The notes below the pieces were generated by a model. The model ran no database searches. It had not been told where the DNA came from and saw only the letters and a list, made by a program, of their open reading frames with translations. From positions 17,738 through 81,737 of the forward strand of contig CAYRAM010000014.1 in assembly GCA_964422295.1 (NCBI GenBank): a stretch of 64,000 nt of DNA, in the 5' to 3' direction. The position numbers and the translations under genes were made by a program. This DNA is from UBA12191 sp964422295. GTDB taxonomy: Bacteria > Planctomycetota > UBA8108 > UBA1146. Below, one piece after another: positions 36,389 through 45,097 of the stretch. Within the stretch, counting starts at the first letter, position 1. The number at the start of each line of letters is the position of its first letter.

Positions 36389-37615
36389 ATGTCCAAAAAC
36401 TCCAATCCCTGGCAACAATCGATGCCTGATGACCAATTTACCCGCATGCGCGACATCCTTGCCGCTCCCAGCCCGGTGGGTCTGGAAGCAGCGATGACGG
36501 AGGGAATCCTCGCTCCGATGTGCGAATCGTTCATGCCTGATGAATGGAAACTGCACCGCTTCAGAGGAAACGCGGGGATCGTTCTCGATACATGGCCCGA
36601 TGCTCCTGAAGGTACGATGACGGTGATGGCTATCGGCCACGCCGACAAAATCCGCATGCAAGTCAGAAGCATCGGTGACGATGGAAAGATCTGGATCAAC
36701 AGCGATTCATTTTTGCCCATGACTCTGATCGGCCATGAGGTCATTCTGTTCAGTGAAGATCCAGCTAACCCTGGAAAGTTTCGCAGTATCTCAGGTGGAA
36801 CTGTCGAAGCCCTTGGCGCAATCCACTTTGCTGAACCACCGATGCGTGATGGAACAAAAGGAATCAAAGCCAAACAACTCTACTTGGAGCTGCAACTGAG
36901 TGGTGAGGAACGAAAGAAGCAGGTCGAATCCCTGGGAATCCGTTCAGGCGATCCCATTCTTTTCGATCGCCCGATCCGCAGGGGATTCGGACCCGACAGT
37001 TTTGTGGGTGCATATCTCGACAATGGACTAGGTTGTTTTGTTGTTGAGGAAGCCGCTCGACTGATTGCAGAGGGCGAGCACCTGAATAATGTCCGCTACC
37101 TCGCGGCCTTCGCTGCCTATGAAGAAATAGGAAGATTTGGAAGCAGGGTTTTCGCAGGTGAAATGAAACCCGATGTCATCATTGGCGTCGACGTCAATCA
37201 CGATTATGACGCCGCCCCAGGCATCAGTGATCGTCGGTATACACCACTGAAAATGTCAGACGGAATGACTCTCTCTGTGGGGGCCATCGCAACGGCAAGT
37301 CTGAATGCCATGATCCAGGAAGCGTGCAATGATCAGGAAATCCCTTTCCAGGTCGATGTTTGTGGCAGGGACACGGGCACCGACGCCATGGCAGGGGTCT
37401 TGGCTTCGGTCGATGCTGCCGCGACCAGTATTGGATTCCCCATCAGAAACATGCATACCATCTCTGAAAGTGCACACACCGGAGATGTCCTTGCGGCGAT
37501 CCATGCGCTGGAGGCGACGCTGCGACAGATGGATTCCAAAAAGTTGTCCGCAGATCACTTCCGGAATTCCCATCCAAGGCTTGATCAGGTGACCGAGGTT
37601 TCTCACGGACAGTAA
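36389..37615 (+). CDS. M42-family glutamyl-aminopeptidase-like protein
   Basis: 408 aa from the ATG at 36389, which follows CTGGAGG by 6 bases. An in-frame ATG at 36296 would add 31 residues but lacks a ribosome site. The metal-site motifs fit M42 di-metal peptidases: AIGHADKIRM, FVGAYLDNGLG, FAAYEEIGRFGS (catalytic Glu-Glu), IGVDVNHDYDA and a C-terminal MHTISESAHTGDV. The inserted dimerisation domain is at about 75-170. It is followed by the Omp85-like gene 13 bases later. Confidence 0.85.
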   Translation: MSKNSNPWQQSMPDDQFTRMRDILAAPSPVGLEAAMTEGILAPMCESFMPDEWKLHRFRGNAGIVLDTWPDAPEGTMTVMAIGHADKIRMQVRSIGDDGKIWINSDSFLPMTLIGHEVILFSEDPANPGKFRSISGGTVEALGAIHFAEPPMRDGTKGIKAKQLYLELQLSGEERKKQVESLGIRSGDPILFDRPIRRGFGPDSFVGAYLDNGLGCFVVEEAARLIAEGEHLNNVRYLAAFAAYEEIGRFGSRVFAGEMKPDVIIGVDVNHDYDAAPGISDRRYTPLKMSDGMTLSVGAIATASLNAMIQEACNDQEIPFQVDVCGRDTGTDAMAGVLASVDAAATSIGFPIRNMHTISESAHTGDVLAAIHALEATLRQMDSKKLSADHFRNSHPRLDQVTEVSHGQ

Positions 37616-37628
37616 TCCTCTTCGATAG

Positions 37629-38948
37629 ATGGGATGGCAGTTGGCTTCAGTAGTCCTCCTGATGGCTCTCCTCGGTGGATTTGCACCATCAGACGATGGT
37701 GTTTCTGCTGACCTTCGCCCAACTGATCTCCTGGAAGGCATTGACCATCCTGAACGCTGGCGTTGGATCCCTGAGCACCGCATGCCAGAGGGAAACCTTA
37801 TCAAACGCCTCCTGGTTTCATCATTTGTATCCCCCATTTTCTTCTTCGACAGCGATGTAGGGGCCGGAGGAGGAATTGGAATTACAGACATCGACTTCCT
37901 CAACAAACGACGCAGCCAATTTGCAAATACCTGGATCACCTATACCACCGAAGGCCAACAGCGTTTTTCATTCTCTTGGCGCAAGTGGTTGGCTCACAGA
38001 GACTTTCCAGGAAGGGGCAGTTTGCAGGGTGATCGAGACTTCTTTGGCATCTCGGTCGATAACTCGATAACACTGACAAGTCGCTTCTTTGGCCTCGGGG
38101 CGGATACCCAGCTTGATCAGGAATCTTCTTACACCCGAGAAACCAACTCCCTGACTCTGGGACTGCAAAGATCATTGCCGAATACAGGGGGGAATTGGGT
38201 CTGGTCGGCAAACCTCTCGATGCAAAAGGACGACATCTCTTCGGGGAGAGTCAGCGACTCATTCGATACCACTGTGGAGTATCCTGATCTTTCGGCTGAA
38301 GCGGATGACTTCGGAGCAATCTGGGTCCTCGCAGGTATTCGCCACGACACCCGAGATGCCCAACACCTCCCCTATGAAGGACATTCCATTGGTCTGTCGC
38401 TACTGGGTTGTCCCCTAGTTTCCCAAGATAGCGAAGCAGGTGAACTGGATGGAGGGATGATCACCAGTTTGACCGCAACCTGGGTCAGCCCTGTTCCTCC
38501 GCTTTTCCACTCCGGCGATGACCGCTCGGTAGAAAACCCCCGAATCGATTCCTTCGCCACCCATCTGAAGATTTCCGCAACCAGCGGAGAGCTTCCCTTT
38601 TGGGCATTACCTTCCTTGGGAGGCAATCAAACCTTGCGGGGGAGTATCGGTGGACGCTGGCGCGATCGTCATGCATGGACTGCAGGAATTGAATGGCGGC
38701 CATGGATTCTCGCTGAGGAACTGCCTATCTACAAACAGATGCTGCTGGAACGTGCAGGGATCGCCCTTTTTCTCGATGCCGGATCTGTCTCGAATGACTT
38801 CGACCAACTCTTTTCCGAAAGAGTCCATTACAGTTACGGTATTGGTTTGCGATTCACATTCGAGAGACAGGCACTCTTCCGGGCAGATCTGGGCAGATCG
38901 GATGAAGGTGAAGTAAATATCAGCATCGGTTACGGATTACCTTTTTGA
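37629..38948 (+). CDS. Omp85/BamA-like outer-membrane barrel protein without POTRA domains
   Basis: 439 aa. A signal peptide (MGWQLASVVLLMALLGGFA) is followed by about 50 residues and then a barrel with alternating strands (VSPIFFFDSDVGAGGGIGIT; FFGLGADTQLDQ; WVLAGIRHDTRD). The LGGNQTLRGSIGGRWRDR segment matches the conserved VRGY-like loop 6 motif of Omp85 barrels with a variant sequence (TLRG). No POTRA repeats fit before the barrel. Probable role: surface or outer-membrane secretion or storage pore; not provable from sequence. Confidence 0.78.
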   Translation: MGWQLASVVLLMALLGGFAPSDDGVSADLRPTDLLEGIDHPERWRWIPEHRMPEGNLIKRLLVSSFVSPIFFFDSDVGAGGGIGITDIDFLNKRRSQFANTWITYTTEGQQRFSFSWRKWLAHRDFPGRGSLQGDRDFFGISVDNSITLTSRFFGLGADTQLDQESSYTRETNSLTLGLQRSLPNTGGNWVWSANLSMQKDDISSGRVSDSFDTTVEYPDLSAEADDFGAIWVLAGIRHDTRDAQHLPYEGHSIGLSLLGCPLVSQDSEAGELDGGMITSLTATWVSPVPPLFHSGDDRSVENPRIDSFATHLKISATSGELPFWALPSLGGNQTLRGSIGGRWRDRHAWTAGIEWRPWILAEELPIYKQMLLERAGIALFLDAGSVSNDFDQLFSERVHYSYGIGLRFTFERQALFRADLGRSDEGEVNISIGYGLPF

Positions 38949-38962
38949 CCTGCACCACCTGA

Positions 38963-39640
38963 TCAAAATTGCGGGAATGGTTTGCTGCGCCACTCCAATG
39001 GCGGAGACTGCTGCGACAGTACGCTGGCAAAAACTTCATCGCTGACAACGCGTCCCCCAAAGCGCTCCATGTGTGGTGTTTGTTGTTGGCAATCGAGAGC
39101 ACCGTAACCCAGGTTGGCCAAGTGCTCGGCGAGTGCAACGATACAGAGTTTGCTAGCCCCCGTCTCGAGGTGAAACATGCTCTCGCCGGCAAATACCCCA
39201 CCCACCGACAAGCCGTAAACCCCGCCCACCAAGCGGCCTCGATCGTCCCATGCTTCCACGGAGTGAGCGAAACCCAATCCGTGCAACTGCCCAAACAACT
39301 CCTCAATATCTCGGCAGATCCATGTCTCCCGACGATCCGCGCACGCTTCAACTACCGCTCTGAATGCCACATCCGTTGTCAGTCGAAAAGGTTTTTTCTT
39401 ACGAAGTTTTTGTAGCGATTTAGGAACATGAAAATCTTCGAGAAAAATCACCGCACGCTCAAACGGACGGATCCAAAAGATGCGGCCATCACGATGATCC
39501 GCCATCGGGAAACAGCGTTCCGTATAGGCTCGAAGCACCCTGGCCGGACTGACCGGGATTCCTTCTTCATCGCGTATCCGACGAATCGGCTTCAAAGGGC
39601 TGCCTCTTTTCAATGAGAGAGACTGAACAGATCTCCCCAT
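38963..39640 (-). CDS. aat: Leucyl/phenylalanyl-tRNA-protein transferase
   Basis: 225 aa. Aat signatures are present: AYTERCFPMAD, IFWIRPFERAVIFLEDFHVPKSL, WICRDIEELFGQLHGLGFAHSVEAWD, LVGGVYGLSVGGVFAGESMFH and SKLCIVALAEHL. The enzyme adds Leu or Phe to N-terminal Arg or Lys and so makes N-degrons. ClpS, which reads such N-degrons, is encoded 18 kb away at 57004, so the whole pathway is likely active. The C-terminus overlaps no neighbour and converges on the Omp85-like gene. Confidence 0.93.
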   Translation of the reverse strand: MGRSVQSLSLKRGSPLKPIRRIRDEEGIPVSPARVLRAYTERCFPMADHRDGRIFWIRPFERAVIFLEDFHVPKSLQKLRKKKPFRLTTDVAFRAVVEACADRRETWICRDIEELFGQLHGLGFAHSVEAWDDRGRLVGGVYGLSVGGVFAGESMFHLETGASKLCIVALAEHLANLGYGALDCQQQTPHMERFGGRVVSDEVFASVLSQQSPPLEWRSKPFPQF

Positions 39641-39674
39641 GATATCCCATCAGAGAACTATTTCATCTGCAGCG

Positions 39675-40625
39675 TTACATCGACGTACTCGAGACGGATA
39701 CTCCGGATTTGTCAAAGTTGATGCTCCTCCAGCTTTTAGGGAAGTATTCGAGAGTGCCCAGATCTCTCTTGATCTCATCCAATTGAGAAGGGGTGCCCAT
39801 CTCGAAGAAAAACCCCGGAAGAGATGTCCAGAGCAGCGCGCTTTCAGCGAACGCCTCCCCTGCATTATTCTGCCATGTCAAAATTACCGGATCCCCCAAA
39901 GACGCATCGGCAAACTCTACTGGCGTTGCCTCCACCGATGAAGCTGCACCCTTCTCGATTGAAAACCGCCATGGAAAGCGGTGAATCACAGTATTATGCC
40001 TTCCTGAAAAGACCGGTTTGCCTCCATACAATAGTCCGCCGGATGGATTCATTGAGTCTTTGAATTCTGTCGCCTGAAAGTCCCCTGATTGCATGGGTTC
40101 TCTGACATCGAATTTGTACACGTTTGCCATCTTTAATTCATTGTCATCAAAACTGCTTTGGATGAACACATCGGTTGGATCATCGCGCCAGCCTGTCGTC
40201 AATTGGTGCACGATCCTTCGATCTCCAGACTCCATTACGAGGAATAGCACCTTCCCCGGCGAAAATTTGTCGCTGCGCAATAGTTGATGGATTTCAGCGG
40301 GAGACATCCCTTTGACTCCCGGACGATCAATGAACCACTGACCCGGGATATACATGATGGGCATCGGGTTATAGTCGGAAAAAACTATATCTTGGAGTAA
40401 CACCTCTGTGGCATTGTCAAAACTCGCCTCCAACAGAGGAGTTCCCAAGTGAACCAATCCCAGCCTTGACGTTTCTATCGTCTTCCCGCCCTCAACAGAT
40501 TGATCGACCTTGCCTGAGATAGAAAAGGTGATCTCACTGGTCACATGCATATGCGTGGAAACTCTGCCGCAACCTGACTCTAAAAAAACGGTCATTGCTA
40601 TCACTGACATCAAAAATTGCTTCAA
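39675..40625 (-). CDS. Lipoprotein, paralogue B of a tandem pair
   Basis: 316 aa. I take TTG at 40625 as the start because an AAGGAG site lies 5 bases before it and it gives a lipoprotein signal (MKQFLMSVIAMTVFLESGCG). The mature protein parallels the upstream paralogue closely: LGLVHLGTPLLEASF, LLQDIVFSDYNP, VKGMSPAEIHQLLRS, RIVHQLTTGWRDDPTDVF. No known domain. It is the third gene of a three-ORF operon (40811-41788, 40639-40842, this gene). The C-terminus converges on aat across 34 bases. Confidence 0.8.
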   Translation of the reverse strand: MKQFLMSVIAMTVFLESGCGRVSTHMHVTSEITFSISGKVDQSVEGGKTIETSRLGLVHLGTPLLEASFDNATEVLLQDIVFSDYNPMPIMYIPGQWFIDRPGVKGMSPAEIHQLLRSDKFSPGKVLFLVMESGDRRIVHQLTTGWRDDPTDVFIQSSFDDNELKMANVYKFDVREPMQSGDFQATEFKDSMNPSGGLLYGGKPVFSGRHNTVIHRFPWRFSIEKGAASSVEATPVEFADASLGDPVILTWQNNAGEAFAESALLWTSLPGFFFEMGTPSQLDEIKRDLGTLEYFPKSWRSINFDKSGVSVSSTSM

Positions 40626-40638
40626 AACTACTCCTTGT

Positions 40639-40842
40639 TCAATCACCTGAATCCCGCGGAGGATTCTGCTGCCGATAGAGTTCAAATTGATCGTCGCCAT
40701 AAACCACTCTATTCCAACTGATTTGACGAGTTCCCAGGTTTTCAATGCTCGCCTTGATATCTTCGAGGGGTGCTGGGGTCTCTCCAACACTGTCATCAAG
40801 CCCCGTTTCTTTAGAGCGACCCTCTACTTCCAGAGTGCCCAC
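40639..40842 (-). CDS. Small 67-residue ORF between the two paralogous lipoprotein genes
   Basis: GTG at 40842 opens 67 codons ending in TGA at 40639-40641. It overlaps the end of paralogue A by 32 bases and stops 13 bases before the start of paralogue B. Its composition is protein-like and acidic (SKETGLDDSVGETPAPLEDIKASI ... WNRVVYGDDQFELYRQQNPP), unlike typical antisense or shadow frames. No known family. It could be an independent small protein or, less likely, a +1 frameshift extension of paralogue A. Confidence 0.5.
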   Translation of the reverse strand: MGTLEVEGRSKETGLDDSVGETPAPLEDIKASIENLGTRQISWNRVVYGDDQFELYRQQNPPRDSGD

Positions 40843-41788
40843 CCCTGCTGAACACTTCAGTGGATTGCTTGAAACCGGCGTATTTCAAACTTTTGAAACT
40901 GTTCCTGATCACCCTAATTCGGTCTTGCGCTTCAAGCTCAAGGTGTAACCCCGGTGCTGATGGCCAAAGATAGGATTTTTCACCGACCATTTCGCCGTTG
41001 TCCGTTTTCCAGGTTGCGACCACTGTCTGGACCAACCACTTGTCAGAATAGATGGGGTTGGGAGGAATACCCTGTCGCGCTCTTCTGGTGATCAGGTATG
41101 AGCGCTCCTTCATTCGAAGACAACCATCGTTGAAGGATTGTATCCTTTCAGTCGGAAATAAAGGATCCCCGACATGGAGGACGTCACTCGACTCCATCCG
41201 ATTCCAAATTTTTACGCCCTTCGATGAATCATCTGTCGGTTCGAGTAAAGTTCTGATTTCAAACTGATTTCTATTGCGTTCATTTTGCTCGGGTTGGCCC
41301 TGCCAAGAGTACAGCAGAAAAACTGCATCCGGATCATCCCTGTAACCAATCCTGAATCGATGAGCGATTCTTCCCTCTTCCGTTTCAGCCACCAGATATA
41401 CTGTATTTCCAGGCTGTAAAGAATCGCTGCCGATTTGTTCCAGGAAGTCTTCCGCTGACATTCCCTTTGATTTTTCTGACCTCAGGGCGAATTGCAAAAA
41501 CATCTGAGGGCTTAATTGCAAGAATGGAGAATCGTCAGAGTCTTTAAATGTAATATCGCTGATATAAATTTCTTCTTCGCCAACGTAGTTTGCTTCCAGC
41601 AACGGCGCGCCCAGATGAACCTCTCCCAATACCGCTGTGTTGATCGTCACTCCGCCGGTCACCGGGTTTTGTACTTCAGCTGCAACGATCAGCTTTGCTG
41701 AACTTTCCGATGGAGCGCAGCCCACCATCAGAAACGGGACTACTGCCATCAAAATCAGGAGTAATAAGGACCGCTGAGACAATTTCAT
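40811..41788 (-). CDS. Lipoprotein, paralogue A of a tandem pair
   Basis: 325 aa. ATG at 41788 follows TTGGAG. The lipobox lies at FLMVGCAPS. The mature chain shares an ordered set of motifs with paralogue B: VLGEVHLGAPLLEANY, IYISDITFKDSDDSP, KSKGMSAEDFLEQI, GNTVYLVAETEEGRIAHRF and RIGYRDDPDAVFL. No domain name fits. It heads the operon that includes the small ORF and paralogue B. Its annotated end differs from paralogue B in the last 20 residues. Confidence 0.82.
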   Translation of the reverse strand: MKLSQRSLLLLILMAVVPFLMVGCAPSESSAKLIVAAEVQNPVTGGVTINTAVLGEVHLGAPLLEANYVGEEEIYISDITFKDSDDSPFLQLSPQMFLQFALRSEKSKGMSAEDFLEQIGSDSLQPGNTVYLVAETEEGRIAHRFRIGYRDDPDAVFLLYSWQGQPEQNERNRNQFEIRTLLEPTDDSSKGVKIWNRMESSDVLHVGDPLFPTERIQSFNDGCLRMKERSYLITRRARQGIPPNPIYSDKWLVQTVVATWKTDNGEMVGEKSYLWPSAPGLHLELEAQDRIRVIRNSFKSLKYAGFKQSTEVFSRGGHSGSRGSL

Positions 41789-41834
41789 CACAACTCCAAT
41801 TAGATCCTCTAAAAGCAGTTTCCTGAGCGGGCAA

Positions 41835-42218
41835 TCAGGATTGTAACAGTAAGTATGCGTAGATCAGCATGCCCCCGATGCCGAGAACCAGGATCCCGAT
41901 CCCGGGAGGCGCCTTCTTCATTATTTTGACCGAAATCCGTATCAGGCTTTCGGATCGAAATACTCCTATCGCACATTTGATCGTCGTCACCCATGCGAGA
42001 AGACTCAAGATTCCGTTTAGATCCCACGCCGGCTTGGGATTTTCTGAAATAGCCAGTACGCCGATCACCAGCCAAGTGAAAAAAAGAACTCTGACTTTGG
42101 TCGTATTCTGGGTGAATTCTTCCACCCATCGCAGGAACGGTTCCCTGCGCAGCAGAAGCGGCACGCCCACAGAAATCTCCCAGATTGCCATAATCAGACA
42201 AAAATGCTCGGGGCTCAT
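41835..42218 (-). CDS. Small multi-span membrane protein
   Basis: 127 aa from the ATG at 42218 (AGGAAG directly upstream). Four hydrophobic segments are visible: CLIMAIWEISVGVPLLL, VLFFTWLVIGVLAI, ILSLLAWVTTIKCAIGVF and GIGILVLGIGGMLIYAYLLL. No family recognised. It lies 46 bases upstream of the lipoprotein operon on the same strand and could be its first gene. It is divergent from the RarD-like gene. Confidence 0.7.
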   Translation of the reverse strand: MSPEHFCLIMAIWEISVGVPLLLRREPFLRWVEEFTQNTTKVRVLFFTWLVIGVLAISENPKPAWDLNGILSLLAWVTTIKCAIGVFRSESLIRISVKIMKKAPPGIGILVLGIGGMLIYAYLLLQS

Positions 42219-42268
42219 CTTCCTACTTCCCGTGACAAGGTCCACATCCGATGCGATGCTTGATCGCC

Positions 42269-43186
42269 ATGGATGATAAGTCGCCAATGCCCACAGAGAA
42301 AGAACGGCTTGCCGGGGTCATGGAAGGCCTAGGTGCATATCTTTGGTGGGGAATTGTCACCACCGTTTACTTTCGCTGGGTTCGGGAATCAACTCCACTG
42401 GAGTTGCTGGCTTGGAGAGTTCTCGCCGGCCTTCCGGTCATCCTGTTGATCCTGTCGTTGCGTTCGGAATTGGGACATTTGCGAAAGGTGTTTCGATCCC
42501 CGCGGGCAATCGGGCTGTTGCTCTGCTCTGCCCTGCTGATCATGGCCAACTGGTTAACTTTCATCTATTCGGTGGTCGAGGCGCGAGTTTCTGAAGCAAG
42601 CCTCGGCTACTACATCAATCCACTTGTTTCGGTGGCCCTTGGGGCAGCCTTTCTCAATGAAAAGTTGCGACTGTTGCAATGGTTGGCTGTGTTTGTCGCT
42701 GCAAGCGGGGTAGCCATCTTCACATTCCTGGAAGGATCCCTGCCCTGGATCAGTCTGGTACTCGCATTCTCATTCGCTCTATACGGTCTGATTCGCAAAC
42801 AGGTCAAAGCGTCTGCAGAAATTGGCCTCGCAGTGGAAATGACACTGCTATTTCTGCCAATGCTAATGCTGCAGATCTACTTGGATAATGAGGGTGTCAC
42901 GGTCTTCATGAAATCAACTGAGATCACGGTGTGGCTGCTGTTGGGTGGTTTTGTAACTGTGATCCCCTTATGGCTCTTTGCCCGAGCAGCCAAAAAACTG
43001 CAACTGACCACCGTGGGATTGATGCAATACCTGGCTCCTACCGCACAATTGATGGTCGCCATCTTCTACATCGGTGAAGATCCGGGCACAAAGTGGATCC
43101 CTCTCACCTTGATTATGGTGGCACTGGCGATTTACAGTGGGGATTCCATTCGATTCCATCGCAAGAGCACGAATGGTGTTCCCTGA
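42269..43186 (+). CDS. rarD: RarD-type EamA/DMT transporter
   Basis: 305 aa taken from the ATG at 42269; ATGs at 42251 and 42287 are alternatives and none has a good ribosome site. Ten hydrophobic segments in two EamA repeats are seen, with RarD features: GLGAYLWWGIVTTVYFRWV, PLELLAWRVL, ASLGYYINPLVSVALGAAFLNEKL, SFALYGLIRK and GLMQYLAPTAQLMVAIF. Members export drugs or metabolites from the cell. Substrate unknown. Confidence 0.87.
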   Translation: MDDKSPMPTEKERLAGVMEGLGAYLWWGIVTTVYFRWVRESTPLELLAWRVLAGLPVILLILSLRSELGHLRKVFRSPRAIGLLLCSALLIMANWLTFIYSVVEARVSEASLGYYINPLVSVALGAAFLNEKLRLLQWLAVFVAASGVAIFTFLEGSLPWISLVLAFSFALYGLIRKQVKASAEIGLAVEMTLLFLPMLMLQIYLDNEGVTVFMKSTEITVWLLLGGFVTVIPLWLFARAAKKLQLTTVGLMQYLAPTAQLMVAIFYIGEDPGTKWIPLTLIMVALAIYSGDSIRFHRKSTNGVP

Positions 43187-43221
43187 GAGCCTCTGTCCGA
43201 TCAAATTAGGTCCCACTGGAA

Positions 43222-44226
43222 ATGGACATCACCTTGCCAGCACCCGAAAACATCGAAACCGCACCATCGCCCTTCGCAGAAAAAGTCCGCGATCACGTGC
43301 GAAAAACTGTGGTCGGTCAAAATCTTGTCCTTGAACGGGGTTTGATCTCGCTGCTGACCGGCGGTCACCTTCTTCTGGAAGGGGTACCCGGAACGGCAAA
43401 GACGCTTCTGGTGCAATCTCTGGCACACGCCATCGAACTTCAATTCGGCAGGGTTCAATTCACCATCGACCTGCTGCCATCCGACATCGTCGGCTCAGAG
43501 ATTCTTGACAAAGACAGTGGCGAGTTCCGAACACACAAAGGCCCCATCTTTACCAATCTGCTCCTCGCCGATGAAATCAATCGCGCTTCACCAAAGGTGC
43601 AATCCGCTCTCCTCGAAGCGATGCAGGAGAGAAAGGTCACCATAGGTGAAACCACTTACACCCTACCCAGCCCCTTCCTCGTCATTGCTACCCAAAACCC
43701 TGTCGAGCAGTCGGGGACCTTTGAACTTCCAGAAGCACAGTTGGACCGATTCCTGATGCGTCATCGATTGACCTATCTCGAAGCGGATGACGAATCGGAA
43801 GTGTTAAAGAGAGCATTGGAATTGAAACTTCGCCGCTCGGAGGATGGTGGTGCGATGCCGATGTCCGCTTTTGATGCCATCGACAAAAGTTCTCCCATGA
43901 GGGTCACCGACCTGACCGCAGCCATGGAAAAAGTCCTCGAAATCCACGTCAGCGATGTCTTCGTGCGGCACTGTGTAGACCTGGTCAATAAGACACGATC
44001 CCATCCCGACATCGAATTGGGTGGCTCACCCCGGGCAGGCATCGCGCTGGTGACTGCTTCGCGAGCACGTGCATTCCTCCACGGCCGAGATTATGTCGTC
44101 CCTGAAGACATCTTTGCCCTTGCAGATGACATCTTGCTTCACCGGATTCGCCTCTCTTACGAAGCGGTGGCCCGTGGACGTCGCGATGAAGATGTCCTCG
44201 CAGAAATCCTGGATCAGTTGGCCTGA
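43222..44226 (+). CDS. moxR: MoxR-family AAA ATPase
   Basis: 334 aa. Walker A EGVPGTAKTLLVQ, Walker B NLLLADEINRASPKVQSALLEAMQE, sensor ATQNPVEQSGTFELPEAQLDRFL and the lid ASRARAFLHGRDYVVPEDIF are all of the MoxR group. First gene of a six-gene operon that follows the Bat scheme (MoxR, DUF58, membrane protein, two VWA proteins, TPR). MoxR ATPases act as chaperones for VWA-domain partners. The stop lies 13 bases before the DUF58 gene. Confidence 0.95.
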   Translation: MDITLPAPENIETAPSPFAEKVRDHVRKTVVGQNLVLERGLISLLTGGHLLLEGVPGTAKTLLVQSLAHAIELQFGRVQFTIDLLPSDIVGSEILDKDSGEFRTHKGPIFTNLLLADEINRASPKVQSALLEAMQERKVTIGETTYTLPSPFLVIATQNPVEQSGTFELPEAQLDRFLMRHRLTYLEADDESEVLKRALELKLRRSEDGGAMPMSAFDAIDKSSPMRVTDLTAAMEKVLEIHVSDVFVRHCVDLVNKTRSHPDIELGGSPRAGIALVTASRARAFLHGRDYVVPEDIFALADDILLHRIRLSYEAVARGRRDEDVLAEILDQLA

Positions 44227-44239
44227 GGGGATACTCGAG

Positions 44240-45097
44240 ATGGGTACCGAAGTCTCCCTGCCTCCACCAGAAGCCCTCGGTCATCACGAGTTTGAGATGG
44301 TCGTTCGCAAACTCGCCAATGACCTCGCGCACGGTGCCGATGAAAGCATCTTCGTCGGTAGTGGATTGGAGTACGCCCAGTCTCGCCCGTATGAACCCGG
44401 TGATCCGATTCCTTCGATGGACTGGAAAATCAGTGCTCGCACCGGCACCCCTTACGTCAAGGAGTACGACACCCTGAAAAGGGTTCCGGTGCAGATCGTC
44501 GTCGATACTTCGGGATCGATGGTCAAAACCTCCGGTCCTCTTTCCAAATATTCGATGGCGACCTGGATCGCTGCAGCCATCGGAATGGTCGCCCAGCGAC
44601 GGATGAGCCCAACTCGCCTGATCGGTGGCGGCACCCGGCAACTCCCTTCTCAAACGAGTCTCTCCCGGGGGGCTCTACAGCAAGCCATCGAAGCATTACG
44701 ACACCCCAATGACGAAGAGAAGACTCGCATCGCCGACGCACTCGATTGGGTGCGAGCGACAACCCTGCAAAGATCGGTGGTTTTCGTACTCTCCGATCTC
44801 CATGATCCAGAAGTCATCGACTCATGCCGCCGGCTCTCACAAGGACACGACGTCGCTGTCATCGAGTTTCAGGATCCTGCTGAAAGTGGTCTCACGCGTG
44901 GAGGCTTCTATCGCGGTTCCGAAGCGGAGACGGGGCAATCCTTCCTCGGGAGCTCCCGCACCGATTGGGGAATCGACACCGAAAAGGGTCGAAGAGGGGA
45001 ATTGGCGGAAGGCGGCATCGATCATCTCTTGCTCAAAACAGATCAGGATTTCATCTCGCCAGTTCGTCGCTTCCTCAGTGACAGGGGGCGAGGATGA
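44240..45097 (+). CDS. DUF58 protein of the MoxR/VWA operon
   Basis: 285 aa from the ATG at 44240. The DUF58 core is YEPGDPIPSMDWKISARTGTPYVKEY, followed by a VWA-like MIDAS (IVVDTSGSM) and SRGALQQAIEALR. It is the usual partner of MoxR ATPases and probably acts at the cytosolic face of the membrane. The upstream extension of this frame to 44069 lies inside moxR and is ignored. Its end overlaps the next gene by 4 bases. Confidence 0.93.
   Translation: MGTEVSLPPPEALGHHEFEMVVRKLANDLAHGADESIFVGSGLEYAQSRPYEPGDPIPSMDWKISARTGTPYVKEYDTLKRVPVQIVVDTSGSMVKTSGPLSKYSMATWIAAAIGMVAQRRMSPTRLIGGGTRQLPSQTSLSRGALQQAIEALRHPNDEEKTRIADALDWVRATTLQRSVVFVLSDLHDPEVIDSCRRLSQGHDVAVIEFQDPAESGLTRGGFYRGSEAETGQSFLGSSRTDWGIDTEKGRRGELAEGGIDHLLLKTDQDFISPVRRFLSDRGRG

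Noticed and set aside
41826..41834. Possible read-through of TGA at the end of the small membrane protein (41835-42218)
   Set aside because: No Cys or redox motif beside the TGA, and the continuation overlaps the coding part of the next gene.
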